A DNA stretch of 64,000 nucleotides. Origin: Spirochaetia bacterium. Lineage in GTDB: Bacteria > Spirochaetota > Spirochaetia > Treponematales > Breznakiellaceae. Under the pieces are notes generated by a model. The model saw nothing but the letters and a program-made list of their open reading frames with translations. It did not search any database and was not told where the DNA came from. Within the stretch, counting starts at the first letter, position 1. The number at the start of each line of letters is the position of its first letter. The stretch is taken from positions 1-64,000 of the forward strand of contig BOAV01000002.1 in assembly GCA_026002045.1 (NCBI GenBank), given 5' to 3'. Of the stretch, positions 26,054 to 34,537 are shown piece after piece. Both the position numbers and the translations under genes were made by a program.

Positions 26054-26404
26054 ATGCCGGAGATAAGCCGCTTTTTGGGGATTATCATAGCAATGTATGC
26101 CAATGACCATAATCCACCACATTTTCATGCGGAATACAATGAAATGATGGTACTACACATAACCAAAATGGAAAACAAAGGGGACTATAAGGTTTACGTT
26201 GAGTTCAACGATGGATTCAAGGGGATAATTGACTTTAAGGAAGTATTAAAGCAGGAGCAGAGCGACTGGATAAGGGAACTATTGGACCCGGCAATGTTTA
26301 ACACCGTCCATCTGGCCCTCCATACCCTTTGCTGGGATAACGAGCTGGACTTCGCCCCTGAGTACCTATACGATCAGGTAAAGATAAAAGCAAACGTCGC
26401 ATAA
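26054..26404 (+). CDS. DUF4160-DUF2442 chimeric protein
   Basis: The first ~45 of 116 residues are DUF4160: 'MPEISRFLGIIIAMYANDH' then 'PPHFHAEY'. From about residue 47, 'YKVYVEFNDGFKGIIDFKEVL' to 'TLCWDNELDFAPEYLYDQV' is DUF2442. These two families are usually separate neighbouring genes (DUF4160 then DUF2442) and are often seen near toxin-antitoxin genes. Here the DUF4160 half is short, ending around 'MMVLHITKMENKG', as if a deletion fused the pair. DUF2442 proteins may be DNA-binding regulators. Only 6 nt separate a possible -10 (TAATAT) from the ATG, and no Shine-Dalgarno is visible. Confidence 0.75.
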   Translation: MPEISRFLGIIIAMYANDHNPPHFHAEYNEMMVLHITKMENKGDYKVYVEFNDGFKGIIDFKEVLKQEQSDWIRELLDPAMFNTVHLALHTLCWDNELDFAPEYLYDQVKIKANVA

Positions 26405-26409
26405 AGCCT

Positions 26410-26455
26410 CAGCCCCCCTGCAACCCGTGCGGTCCCACGGGTTGCAGGGGGGCTG
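26410..26455. repeat. Fold-back repeat (b), minimal perfect hairpin
   Basis: Two 20-nt arms (26410-26429 and 26436-26455) are perfect inverse complements around a 6-nt loop, CGGTCC. The outer 17 nt, CAGCCCCCCTGCAACC plus C, match the ends of repeats c and d. It begins 6 nt after the DUF4160-DUF2442 stop and may act as its terminator even though no T run follows. Confidence 0.85.
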
Positions 26456-26543
26456 TGTCGTAAATGGGGAAGCACTCGGTTTTCAGTCATCTTTTTCGTT
26501 GCCGTGGACAAAAAGGCCCTAACCGGCATATTATTGTAGTGAA

Positions 26544-26807
26544 ATGAACGTGGTTTTACATAACAATGCAAGCCGCTATTATAAACGGCTTAATGCATCT
26601 GATCAGGAGCGTATAAAGGCCGCCCTGGAGAAACTATCAAAGGAACCCCCGGAAGGTGATATTTTCCCCATATCCGGGCAAAAGGGAGTTTTCCGGGTAC
26701 GGGTGGGCGGTCTGCGACTCTTATACCGTGTGGACGAAACGGTCATTATCATTACGCATATCGAACCCCGGGGCCAAGTATACAATAAAAAGAACAAGGA
26801 GAAATAA
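26544..26807 (+). CDS. RelE/ParE-superfamily toxin
   Basis: This small basic protein of 87 residues has the RelE fold pattern: an N-terminal strand 'NVVLHNNASRYYKRL', helices 'DQERIKAALEKLSKEPP', then 'GVFRVRVGGLRLLYRVDE' and 'IIITHIEPRGQVYNK'. RelE toxins cut mRNA in the ribosome A site. The Arg residues in FRVRVGGLRLLYRV fit the catalytic basic patch, and the C-terminal aromatic-lysine tail is also typical. The toxin precedes the antitoxin gene by 3 nt, the reverse of the common order, as in higBA-type loci. Confidence 0.85.
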   Translation: MNVVLHNNASRYYKRLNASDQERIKAALEKLSKEPPEGDIFPISGQKGVFRVRVGGLRLLYRVDETVIIITHIEPRGQVYNKKNKEK

Positions 26808-26810
26808 GCA

Positions 26811-27026
26811 ATGGAAACCGCTGTATTAAGAAAGGAATTGAAGTCTTATATTGATACCCTCCCGGATCATAGCCTCCAAGCCCTACAGCCCCTTCTACTG
26901 GAACTGACAAACTCCTTTTACTCCATCGACACCGATTTAACCCCGGAGGAAATCGCCGAGGTCAACGCCCGCGCCGATGAATATTACAAAGACCCGTCAA
27001 GTTTCGTGGCCCTGAAAGACCTCTAG
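26811..27026 (+). CDS. Antitoxin partner of the RelE-type toxin
   Basis: The 71-residue acidic protein begins with a helical 'METAVLRKELKSYIDTLPDHSL', like the dimerising N-terminus of small antitoxins. It ends 'LTPEEIAEVNARADEYYKDP', a charged helix of the kind that wraps the toxin. It starts 3 nt after the toxin stop, inside one transcript. No family name is assigned with confidence. The gene ends 10 nt before fold-back repeat c. Confidence 0.75.
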   Translation: METAVLRKELKSYIDTLPDHSLQALQPLLLELTNSFYSIDTDLTPEEIAEVNARADEYYKDPSSFVALKDL

Positions 27027-27036
27027 AAATAAAAAC

Positions 27037-27258
27037 CAGCCCCCCTGCAACCGTGCCTCGCCACGGGCACAGACACGGCGGCGGGAGGGCGGCGCATTGC
27101 CGCTTCCATCGCCCGTCCTCGAAACTGCGAACCTCCGGTTCTCAGTTTCTGCGGGTTCGCGATGTTCAGCGGCAACGCACCGCCCTCCCGCTGACTGCCC
27201 GTGATCGTTTTGCCATAGGGAAGCGTGCCCGTCACAAACTCCGGTTGCAGGGGGGCTG
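27037..27258. repeat. Fold-back repeat (c), 222-bp element with 17-bp inverted ends
   Basis: CAGCCCCCCTGCAACCG (27037-27053) and CGGTTGCAGGGGGGCTG (27242-27258) are perfect inverted repeats. Inside lie a second inverted pair (CGGGAGGGCGG..., and CCGCCCTCCCG...) and a central module with 'GCCCGTCCTCGA' and 'TGCGGGTTCGCGA'. This central module is shared in opposite orientation with repeat e at 62.75 kb. No gene lies in 27027-27466; an open frame that runs through it into the glycerate kinase is an accident of the repeat. Confidence 0.85.
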
Positions 27259-27418
27259 CGCGGGATGTAGGGAAGCGCAAATTGGGAGCCAAGCGCCTTT
27301 TTCAGGCCATACCCTAATCCTCCCATTCCTCTTTCCTTTTGTCCGTGTGGTCGACTTTTCCACTCTTTGGGTGGAAAAGTGGTTAAATTTGGAATTCCTG
27401 TGCCGCAGGGCAAAACCC

Positions 27419-27447
27419 TTGAATATAAATCTTCGCATACGTACAGT
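27419..27447 (+). promoter_or_regulatory. Probable promoter of the glycerate kinase operon
   Basis: TTGAAT (27419-27424), a 17-nt spacer and TACAGT (27442-27447) stand 20 nt before the ATG. Both hexamers match consensus at 4 of 6 positions. Confidence 0.4.
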
Positions 27448-27466
27448 GTTATCGGAGTGTTTAAAC

Positions 27467-28609
27467 ATGAAAATAATTGTTGCCCCCGATTCATTTAAGG
27501 GAAATATGAGCGCCCCGGACGTGTGCGCGGTAATCGAAGCGGGTATACTGCGGGCCGATAAAAACGCGTCGGTATACAAAATCCCCCTGGCGGACGGCGG
27601 TGAAGGAACGGCACGGGCGGTTACCGAAGCCGCCGGGGGCCGCTTTATCAAGGCCGCCGTGACCGGCCCTTTGGGCAGCAAGGTTGAGGCTGAATTCGGC
27701 CTTATCGAAAACGGCCGGGTGGCGGTGCTGGATATGGCCAGCGCTTCGGGCATCGAACTTGTAAGCCGGGAGCAGTTGAACCCGCTGAAGGCAACATCTT
27801 ACGGTACCGGGGAACTGATAAAGGCGGCCCTGGACACCGGTGCAAAGGAACTCATCATCGGCATCGGCGGAAGCGCCACCAATGACGGCGGAATCGGGAT
27901 GATCAGCGCCCTGGGCTTCAAGGTACTGGATGAAAAGGGACAGCCCGTGGGCCAGGGCGGCGAAGCCTTGGCAAAAATAGCCTCCGTGGATGTAAGCGGG
28001 GCGGATAAAAGATTGAAGGGATTGTCCGTCAAGGTAGCCTGCGATGTGACCAACCCCCTTCTCGGCCCAAAGGGGGCCTCCGCCATATTCGGCCCCCAAA
28101 AGGGCGCCACAGCGGAAATGATAAAGGTCCTTGACGCGGGGCTCGCCAAACTGGGGGATGCCTGGATCAAGGCGGGGCTGGCTGCAGACGTGGAGCAGCC
28201 GGGGGACGGAGCTGCCGGCGGTGTAGGCGCTGCCTTGCGGATATGCCTTGGGGCGGTGATGGAATCCGGGGCCATGCTGGTGATGAAGTACTCAGGCTTC
28301 TTCAATCATCTTTCTGATATCGATTTGGTCATTACCGGGGAAGGGATGACCGATGGGCAAACTGCGGGAGGCAAACTCTGCTCCGTGGTGGCACGGGAAT
28401 CCCGCAAGGCGGGAATCCCCGTGGCCCTTATCTCCGGCGCACTGGGCGGAGAAGCCCCGGCGCTGCTCGGCTCCTTTGACTATGCGGTGAGTATCGCCTG
28501 CGGCCAGACAGGGCTTGAGGCCATGATCAGGGACAGCCGCCGGGATCTGGGCTTTGCTGCGGAAAATCTCATCCGGGCCATCCTGATCGGCGGGAAGATC
28601 CGTGACTGA
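27467..28609 (+). CDS. glxK: Glycerate kinase (GlxK/GarK type)
   Basis: The 380-residue enzyme phosphorylates D-glycerate with ATP to give 2-phosphoglycerate, linking glyoxylate or hydroxypyruvate metabolism to glycolysis. It starts 'MKIIVAPDSFKGNMSAPDV', the classic family N-terminus, then 'PLADGGEGTARAVTEAAGG', 'IGIGGSATNDGGIGMISALG' (glycine-rich binding loop) and 'DLVITGEGMTDGQT'. ATG at 27467 is chosen because GGAG lies upstream and the family starts here. It overlaps the next gene by 8 nt, forming a four-gene run through murJ. Confidence 0.95.
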   Translation: MKIIVAPDSFKGNMSAPDVCAVIEAGILRADKNASVYKIPLADGGEGTARAVTEAAGGRFIKAAVTGPLGSKVEAEFGLIENGRVAVLDMASASGIELVSREQLNPLKATSYGTGELIKAALDTGAKELIIGIGGSATNDGGIGMISALGFKVLDEKGQPVGQGGEALAKIASVDVSGADKRLKGLSVKVACDVTNPLLGPKGASAIFGPQKGATAEMIKVLDAGLAKLGDAWIKAGLAADVEQPGDGAAGGVGAALRICLGAVMESGAMLVMKYSGFFNHLSDIDLVITGEGMTDGQTAGGKLCSVVARESRKAGIPVALISGALGGEAPALLGSFDYAVSIACGQTGLEAMIRDSRRDLGFAAENLIRAILIGGKIRD

Positions 28610-29111
28610 TTCTTCCCCTGCGCCGGAAAGAGACCCCTCAGACCTTACCGGGATGAATCCCGTCGATGCGAAAGAGTATATCCTTCAATTTATAAGTACC
28701 CTGAATCTGAGGGAAAAGAAAATTCAGGACCTTGACGGGGAGCTTGCCCGGTGGAATTCCCGTATTGATCTGGCAAAATCACGGGGAGCCGCCGATTTGT
28801 CGCTGGAAGCGGAGAATCAAGTAGAAAAAATCAGAGCTCAACAGGCGGCATTGATGGGTGAAGCCGCAGAATTGAAGATTCAGATTGAAAAAATGCTAAA
28901 ACAACTGCCGGGCCTTGCCGCCCGCGAGCGGAGCATCAACCCGGACCTGCTCGAACAGGAACTCCTTATCGCCGCAGGCCGTCTGCCCGGCGAAGAAAAG
29001 CAGGCCGAAACAGACCGTCTGTTCAGCAAGCTGGAAAAAGACAGCGCCGCAGAAGCCGCCCTTGAGGCGCTCAAGGCAAAAATAGGAAAAAATCCCGGAG
29101 GCAACTTATGA
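28602..29111 (+). CDS. Coiled-coil hypothetical protein
   Basis: The 169-residue soluble protein is mostly alpha-helix with strong heptad character from ~35 to 110 (LREKKIQDLDGELARW, AENQVEKIRAQQAALMG). There is no signal peptide or membrane segment. It starts with GTG overlapping the glycerate kinase stop, and its own stop overlaps the GDPD start by 4 nt (ATGA), so translation is coupled along the operon. Function unknown; a small scaffold or chaperone-like adaptor would fit the structure. Confidence 0.7.
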   Translation: MTDSSPAPERDPSDLTGMNPVDAKEYILQFISTLNLREKKIQDLDGELARWNSRIDLAKSRGAADLSLEAENQVEKIRAQQAALMGEAAELKIQIEKMLKQLPGLAARERSINPDLLEQELLIAAGRLPGEEKQAETDRLFSKLEKDSAAEAALEALKAKIGKNPGGNL

Positions 29112-29854
29112 GCTCTGTCCCCCTGTTGCCGGAGCGGAAGCGGCCCCTGCTATTTGCCCACCGGGGCTGCTCCTCCCTGGCCCCGGAAAACACCATGGCT
29201 TCCTTCAAAAAAGCCCGTGAAGTGGGCGCGCCGGGGATAGAGCTGGACATCCATATCTGCAAGTCGGGGGAACTGATAGTCGCCCATGACGATACCTTTC
29301 AGCGGACAGCCGGGGACAGCCGCGCCATTGCGGACCTCAGCCTGGCTGAAATACAGGCCATTGATGTGGGCAAGGGTGAACACCCGCCCCTTCTGGATGA
29401 TGTCCTTGAGGAATTCTGCCCCGGTATGTACATCGATATCGAATTAAAGACCCGGAAAACCAGGGACGATCCCCTGCCGGGCCTTTTGATGAAAAAACTG
29501 AAACAATTTGGGGACCGGGCTTCAAAATCGGTGACCGCCTCTTCCTTCAACCCTTTTTGCCTTGCCACATTCAAGAAGCTCTGTCCCCAGGTTCCCACCG
29601 CCGCCATCTGGAGCGCCGATGCCGAAGTTCCCTTCATACTTCGTCACGGTTTCGGCAGGGTCATTGCCGATTGCGATTACGTGAAGCCGGTTCATCGTCA
29701 GGTCCAATGGACATCCCATTTCAGGTTTTTTCTGGAGGGGCGGCCCATGGTTCCCTGGACCATTGACGATCCCGCGCTGGCTGAAAAAATGCTTCAACTA
29801 GGTTGTACCGGGATCATCACCAATAGACCGCAAGACATGGCGGCATTCCGGTGA
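29108..29854 (+). CDS. ugpQ: Glycerophosphodiester phosphodiesterase, cytoplasmic
   Basis: The 248-residue GDPD hydrolyses glycerophosphodiesters to glycerol 3-phosphate and an alcohol. Catalytic landmarks are 'FAHRGCSSLAPENTMASFKK' (His-Arg and the Glu-Asn), 'GIELDIHICKSGELIVAHDD' (metal-binding Glu/Asp and second His) and 'PWTIDDPALAEKMLQLGCTG' at the end. There is no signal peptide, as in UgpQ. It sits between a coiled-coil gene and murJ; coupling to lipid turnover is plausible but not shown. Confidence 0.93.
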   Translation: MSSVPLLPERKRPLLFAHRGCSSLAPENTMASFKKAREVGAPGIELDIHICKSGELIVAHDDTFQRTAGDSRAIADLSLAEIQAIDVGKGEHPPLLDDVLEEFCPGMYIDIELKTRKTRDDPLPGLLMKKLKQFGDRASKSVTASSFNPFCLATFKKLCPQVPTAAIWSADAEVPFILRHGFGRVIADCDYVKPVHRQVQWTSHFRFFLEGRPMVPWTIDDPALAEKMLQLGCTGIITNRPQDMAAFR

Positions 29855-31452
29855 GCGCTGTCCCTCCGGAAACGCCCCAACCCGGCCCACAAGACAAAGC
29901 CGGCCGCGCCCTGCTCCGCCATGGTTCAGCGCTGTCCCTCCTCACCTTACTTTCCCGTATCCTGGGACTTGTCCGGGAGATGGCAAAGGCGAGCCTCTTG
30001 GGCACCAGCGCCCTCTCGGACGCCTTTTCCGTGGCCTTCATGATCCCCAACCTTTTCCGCCGCCTTTTTGCCGAAGGTTCCATCGCGGTGGCCTTTATCC
30101 CCACCTTCAAGGAATACCTCCTGGAAGATAATCGGGACAAAACCCGGGAATTCCTCTCCTGTATGTTCACCTTTCTCACCTTTTTCGTGAGCCTGGCGGT
30201 CATGGCGGGAATCCTCCTCACCCCCCTGATCATCCCCATCTTCGGTATGGAAGAATTTGACGAGACCGTCTTCCTTACCCGGCTGATGTTCCCCTTCTTG
30301 GCCTTTATTTCCATCGCGGCCCTGTTTCAGGGGGTGTTGAACAGCCTCCGGGTATTTACCCCATCGGGGCTTGCGCCGATTCTGCTCAACCTTCTGACCA
30401 TCCTCTGCGCCTACGGCCTCAGCCCGTTCACCAAAAACCCCGCGCGGGCCATGGCTGTCGGCATCCTGATCGGCGGTTTTCTGGAAGCGGCGATCCAGCT
30501 GCCCTTTGTGCTCAAAAAGGGACAGAGCTTCTTTTTTACATCCCTGAAACGGGCAATCCGAAACCCCGGTACGCGGAAGGTGCTACGCCTCATCGGCCCC
30601 ACCATCATCGGGATGGCCGCCTATCAGCTCAACGATCTGGTCTGCACCGCACTGGCGGGGAACGCCGGGGAAGGGGTGGTTTCAAGCCTGCAATACAGTC
30701 TCCGGCTCCAGGAGCTGATCCTCGGGGTATTCGCGGTCTCCATCGGGACAGTGCTCCTTCCGGACCTGGCGGAATACGCAAAATCCGCCAAATGGGACAT
30801 CTACAACGACCGGCTCATCTCAGCCATCGACATTATCGCCCTCATCACCATCCCGATCACCTTTTTTTCCCTTGCCGAGGGACAGAGCCTGATCCGTCTC
30901 CTCTTCCAAAGCCGCAGTTTCAACGAAGATTCGGTCCGCCTGACCCTCTCGGCCCTCACCTTTCACATGCCGGGACTCTTTTTCATCGCCCTAAACCGCA
31001 TCCTGGCCCCCGCCTTCTACGCCCAGAGCGATTCCAAATCCCCTACCTTGGCGGGGCTCATCTCCTTTGGGGTGAACATCGTCCTCGCCGCCGCCCTTGC
31101 CGGTCCCTTCCGGGGGGCCGGTATCGCCGCAGCCCTGTCCCTCGCAAGCGCGGTAAACACCGTTCTGCTTCTGGCATTCCTCAGGCGGAACCCCGAGATT
31201 GCCGTGGGCAGGGCCCTCCGTTCCGCCCTGGCCTATACGTTCAAACTCATTGTGTTTTCAATAATCGCAGTCACCCCCGTACTCGCCCTCAATCCCCGGC
31301 TGCTGGCCCTCTTTGCCGGCCGGAACCGGCTCATCAGCCAGGGGCTCCCCATCCTCATCAACGCCTTCATCTTCGGTGCGGTAGGAATAGCCCTTCTCGT
31401 CATAACAAAGGACAAGCAGGTCCGGGCGATTATCAGGATGGTACGGCGGTAA
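29851..31452 (+). CDS. murJ: Lipid II flippase MurJ (MviN)
   Basis: The 533-residue, ~14-segment MOP-superfamily transporter moves lipid II across the inner membrane for peptidoglycan synthesis. The N-terminal hallmark is 'ALSLLTLLSRILGLVREMAK' (~26-45, with the essential Arg), then 'SDAFSVAFMIPNLFRRLFAEG'. Later segments are 'LNRILAPAFYAQSDSKSP' and 'SLASAVNTVLLLAFL'. It starts with GTG and overlaps the GDPD gene by 4 nt. Its stop abuts the stop of the convergent radical SAM gene with no spacer. Confidence 0.95.
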   Translation: MSAVPPETPQPGPQDKAGRALLRHGSALSLLTLLSRILGLVREMAKASLLGTSALSDAFSVAFMIPNLFRRLFAEGSIAVAFIPTFKEYLLEDNRDKTREFLSCMFTFLTFFVSLAVMAGILLTPLIIPIFGMEEFDETVFLTRLMFPFLAFISIAALFQGVLNSLRVFTPSGLAPILLNLLTILCAYGLSPFTKNPARAMAVGILIGGFLEAAIQLPFVLKKGQSFFFTSLKRAIRNPGTRKVLRLIGPTIIGMAAYQLNDLVCTALAGNAGEGVVSSLQYSLRLQELILGVFAVSIGTVLLPDLAEYAKSAKWDIYNDRLISAIDIIALITIPITFFSLAEGQSLIRLLFQSRSFNEDSVRLTLSALTFHMPGLFFIALNRILAPAFYAQSDSKSPTLAGLISFGVNIVLAAALAGPFRGAGIAAALSLASAVNTVLLLAFLRRNPEIAVGRALRSALAYTFKLIVFSIIAVTPVLALNPRLLALFAGRNRLISQGLPILINAFIFGAVGIALLVITKDKQVRAIIRMVRR

Positions 31453-32730
31453 TCAAAACTCAAACAAGGGAAGCTGCAAACCCGCCCCGTCCTGATCCGA
31501 GAGCAGCCGTCGTACCCGCCGGGGGTCTTCAATTTTGTCGATGAAGGCGCCGGAACAGGTGATGAAATACCGGGCCCGTTTCATCACAGCCCCAAGGCGG
31601 CGGAGGCTGTCGAAGGTCAGGCTGCGGGAGCGGCGGGTCTCGATGATGCGCCGGGCGGTTTTGGCGCCGATGCCGGGAACCCGCAGGAGTGCCTCGTAAT
31701 CGGCGCGGCTTATTTCCACGGGGAAAAAGTCCGGGTGTTTGAGTGCCCAGGCGGTTTTTGGATCGAGGTGGGGGTCCAGGAAGGGGCTCCCCTCGTCGAG
31801 GATTTCGGCGGCGTTAAAGTGGTAGAACCGCATGAGCCAGTCCGCCTGATAGAGTCGGTGTTCCCGGACCAAGGGCGGGCCGGGAATGTCCGGCAGCCGG
31901 GGGTCGGGGATGCCGGAGCGGCCGTTGACCCCCACGGGGATAAAGGCGGAATAGTAGACCCGGCGGAGTGAAAACTTATGGTAAAGGGAGCCGGAAAGCT
32001 TGATGATGGTCCGGTCGTCCTCCTCGGTGGCCCCCACGATAAGCTGGGTGCTCTGTCCCGCCGGGGCAAAGGCCGGGGTGGATTTGATCCGCCGCCGGTC
32101 CTCCTCAAACTGGGAGCTGAGGCCGGAAAAATCATCCATGGCCCCGAAGATCACCTTTCCCGATTTTTGGGGGGCCAGGGTTTGCAGGCTCTTATCCGTG
32201 GGGAGTTCAATATTGGCGCTGAGCCGGTCCGCCCAGAGCCCCGCCTCCCGGATCAGCTTTTCCCCCGTACCGGGGATGATTTTAAGGTGGATGTAGCCGC
32301 CGTAGCCCGCTTCGGTGCGCAGTTTTTTTGCGGTCTCGATAAGTTTTTCCATAACGATGTCCGGGTCGGCGAAGATCCCCGATGAAAGAAAAAGCCCCTC
32401 AATATAATTACGCCGGTAAAATTCGCAGGTTAGCTCTACCAGTTCATTCACGGTGAAGGATGAGCGTTTGGTATCTGCGGAGACCCGGTTTACGCAGTAG
32501 GCACAGTCGAAACGGCACACATTGGAAAAAAGCACTTTGAGCAGGCTGACGCAGCGGCCGTCTTCGGTCCAGCTATGGCAGATTCCGGCAGGAATGCTGG
32601 CCCCGAAGCCGCCCTTTCCAGCCTTCCCGTCACTACCGGATGAGGCGCAGGAGGCGTCGAACTTTGCCGCCCCCGCAAGAATCGATATTTTTTCGCCCAG
32701 GTCAAATTGGCCCTGTACCGCGCCGCCCAT
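31453..32730 (-). CDS. Putative DNA modification/repair radical SAM protein
   Basis: The protein resembles the radical SAM family usually found beside a uracil-DNA-glycosylase-like partner (rSAM_link_UDG). It has 'KISILAGAAKFDASCASSG', 'GICHSWTEDGRCVSLLKVLF', the cluster motif 'CRFDCAYC' (CX3CX2C) and 'FYRRNYIEGLFLSSGIFADPD'. A C-terminal helix-hairpin-helix, 'RVPGIGAKTARRIIETRR' (~360-378), suggests DNA binding. Start is uncertain: ATG at 32730 fits the family, but ATGs at 32745 and 32802 are in frame and none has a clear ribosome site. The partner gene is not adjacent. The reaction is unknown. Confidence 0.88.
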   Translation of the reverse strand: MGGAVQGQFDLGEKISILAGAAKFDASCASSGSDGKAGKGGFGASIPAGICHSWTEDGRCVSLLKVLFSNVCRFDCAYCVNRVSADTKRSSFTVNELVELTCEFYRRNYIEGLFLSSGIFADPDIVMEKLIETAKKLRTEAGYGGYIHLKIIPGTGEKLIREAGLWADRLSANIELPTDKSLQTLAPQKSGKVIFGAMDDFSGLSSQFEEDRRRIKSTPAFAPAGQSTQLIVGATEEDDRTIIKLSGSLYHKFSLRRVYYSAFIPVGVNGRSGIPDPRLPDIPGPPLVREHRLYQADWLMRFYHFNAAEILDEGSPFLDPHLDPKTAWALKHPDFFPVEISRADYEALLRVPGIGAKTARRIIETRRSRSLTFDSLRRLGAVMKRARYFITCSGAFIDKIEDPRRVRRLLSDQDGAGLQLPLFEF

Positions 32731-32841
32731 GGAATAACTATACATTTGTATAGATAAAAAGGCAAGGGATAACTTTACGCCCAAGCCGATATAGTAATAC
32801 ACAGGAAAAACCTGATGGGACCGCTGCGGCGATACTCGAAT

Positions 32842-33300
32842 TTACCGCTTCGGTTTGATATTTAAATTGACCCCCAGCCTGTCCTCGCTGTCCACAATGG
32901 CCCAACTGCCGCCGGGATACGTACCGGTACTCCGCATCCGGTAACCCTTCTCTTTCAGTTCACCGATGATGGCCTCCGTTTTGTCCCCAGCCTCGAAACC
33001 CAGATGATGAACCCCAACGCCGTGCTTGTCGTAAAATTCCTGGTAGGTATTACCGCCCCGGACAGCCTCGTGGAGCTCAATGATAAAGCCCCGGTCTTTG
33101 GCCGCTATTGATGCGAGCTTGAACTCGTAATCGGCTTCTTTGTCCCGGTAGATAACACCATCCCCGGGGCCCTTTTTCTGGATGTGGATTTCCGGCATGG
33201 GCGCGTCAAACAAATCACACCATTCACGGGCGGCCTTTTCTATGTCCTTTACGATAAGGGACACCTGGATAAATCCGTTAAAATCTATCGGCGTCTTCAT
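32842..33300 (-). CDS. VOC (glyoxalase/epimerase) family protein
   Basis: The 152-residue vicinal-oxygen-chelate protein has two betaalphabetabetabeta modules: 'GFIQVSLIVKDIEKAAREWC' and 'GVHHLGFEAGDKTEAIIGEL', with 'FIIELHEAVRGGNTYQEF' between. The His in VHHLGF and the Glu in FIIELHE could be metal ligands. This pattern is closest to methylmalonyl-CoA epimerase-like or glyoxalase-like proteins, but the substrate is unknown. The start at 33300 follows GGGAGG by 5 nt. Confidence 0.85.
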   Translation of the reverse strand: MKTPIDFNGFIQVSLIVKDIEKAAREWCDLFDAPMPEIHIQKKGPGDGVIYRDKEADYEFKLASIAAKDRGFIIELHEAVRGGNTYQEFYDKHGVGVHHLGFEAGDKTEAIIGELKEKGYRMRSTGTYPGGSWAIVDSEDRLGVNLNIKPKR

Positions 33301-33384
33301 GATACCTCCCCTCACTAAATAAGCTTGCTATTAAGTTCCATATTATCCTATTATCTCATTATCAACAATCTGTTGGGGTAAATC

Positions 33385-34506
33385 ATGGCCGGGAATGTTT
33401 TTGGCGAGCTTTTCAGGGTTACTACTTTTGGTGAATCCCACGGTGCGGGCTTGGGCTGTGTCATAGACGGCTGCCCGGCGGGATTCCCCTTAACCGTCGA
33501 AGATATAGCAGCAGAACTACGGCGGCGCAGACCCGGCGCAGGCGGCCCCTCCACGTCCCGCGCCGAAGCTGATGGGCCTGAAATTCTTTCCGGGGTCTTT
33601 GAAGGCAAAACCCTGGGGAGCCCCGTCGCCATTCTGGTGCGGAACACCAATCAGCGTTCCGGGGATTACGATAATTTGAAGGATGTCTACCGGCCGGGCC
33701 ATGCGGACTGGACATGGGAAGCCAAGTACGGCTTCCGGGACCACCGCGGCGGAGGCCGCAGTTCCGCGCGGGAAACCCTGGGGCGGGTTGCCGCCGGGGC
33801 CGTAGCAAAAAAATTCCTCGCCGCAGCGGGCATTGAGATCCGGGCCTGGACTTCCGCAGCCGCAGGTATCGCCGTTCCCGGCCCCGCGGACAGGGGCTTT
33901 GACTGGAACGAAATTGAACAGAACCCCCTGCGGATTCCCCATAGGGAAATTGCCCAACAGGCGCTGGAAAAACTTGAAGCTATCAGGAGCGAAGGGGACA
34001 GCGCAGGCTGCGCCGTTTCCTGCCGGGTCACCAACCTTCCCCCCGGCCTGGGGGAACCGGTCTTTGACAAACTTGACGCCCGGCTTGCCGCGGCGATGTT
34101 ATCGCTGGGGGCGGCCAAGGGCATTGAATTCGGCGCGGGCTTCTCTGCCGCTTCCGGCCTCGGTTCAGAGCTGAACGACTGCCCCGTCCCTGCGCCGGAC
34201 CTGCCCCCGGCATTCATACCATTACCGCCGAATGTTCCCCAAGTCCGCTGGACGGGCAATAACGCGGGGGGCGTTCTCGGCGGCATCTCCAACGGCATGC
34301 CGCTGGAATTTACCGTGGTCTTTAAACCGGTCCCGTCAATAAGTAAAAAACAACAGACCGTGGATCGCAGCGGCACTGTGCAGGAACTGGTTATTCAGGG
34401 GCGGCACGATGCCTGCATCGCCCCCCGTGCCGTGCCGGTGGTGGAGGCCATGGCAGCACTGGTGATCGCAGATTTACTGTTGCTGCAGCGGGCGGCGCGG
34501 ATTTAG
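33385..34506 (+). CDS. aroC: Chorismate synthase
   Basis: AroC makes chorismate from 5-enolpyruvylshikimate 3-phosphate, using reduced FMN. The 373-residue protein has 'VTTFGESHGAGLGCVIDGCP' (signature 1, with the active-site His), 'YRPGHADWTWEAKYGFRDHRGGGRSSARET' split here as 'YRPGHADWTWEAKYG' and 'DHRGGGRSSARET', and 'GGISNGMPLEFTVVFKP'. The length is normal. It is convergent with aroA across a 31-nt gap holding an imperfect hairpin. Both act in consecutive steps. Confidence 0.97.
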   Translation: MAGNVFGELFRVTTFGESHGAGLGCVIDGCPAGFPLTVEDIAAELRRRRPGAGGPSTSRAEADGPEILSGVFEGKTLGSPVAILVRNTNQRSGDYDNLKDVYRPGHADWTWEAKYGFRDHRGGGRSSARETLGRVAAGAVAKKFLAAAGIEIRAWTSAAAGIAVPGPADRGFDWNEIEQNPLRIPHREIAQQALEKLEAIRSEGDSAGCAVSCRVTNLPPGLGEPVFDKLDARLAAAMLSLGAAKGIEFGAGFSAASGLGSELNDCPVPAPDLPPAFIPLPPNVPQVRWTGNNAGGVLGGISNGMPLEFTVVFKPVPSISKKQQTVDRSGTVQELVIQGRHDACIAPRAVPVVEAMAALVIADLLLLQRAARI

Positions 34507-34532
34507 GAAATATTGGTGTTTTCCAAATTTCC
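34506..34532. terminator. Hairpin between convergent aroC and aroA
   Basis: GGAAAT-A-TTGG (34506-34516) pairs with CCAA-ATTTCC (34523-34532) around TGTTTT, with one bulged base. It lies between two stops and may act on both strands. T-rich tails are weak. Confidence 0.45.
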
Positions 34533-34537
34533 CATAA

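Noticed and set aside
25804..27258. CRISPR array
   Set aside because: The repeats are inverted and unevenly spaced, with no regular spacers and no cas genes.
27053..27466. In-frame N-terminal extension of glycerate kinase
   Set aside because: It translates fold-back repeat c; the family starts at MKIIVAPDSFKG, with a ribosome site before 27467.
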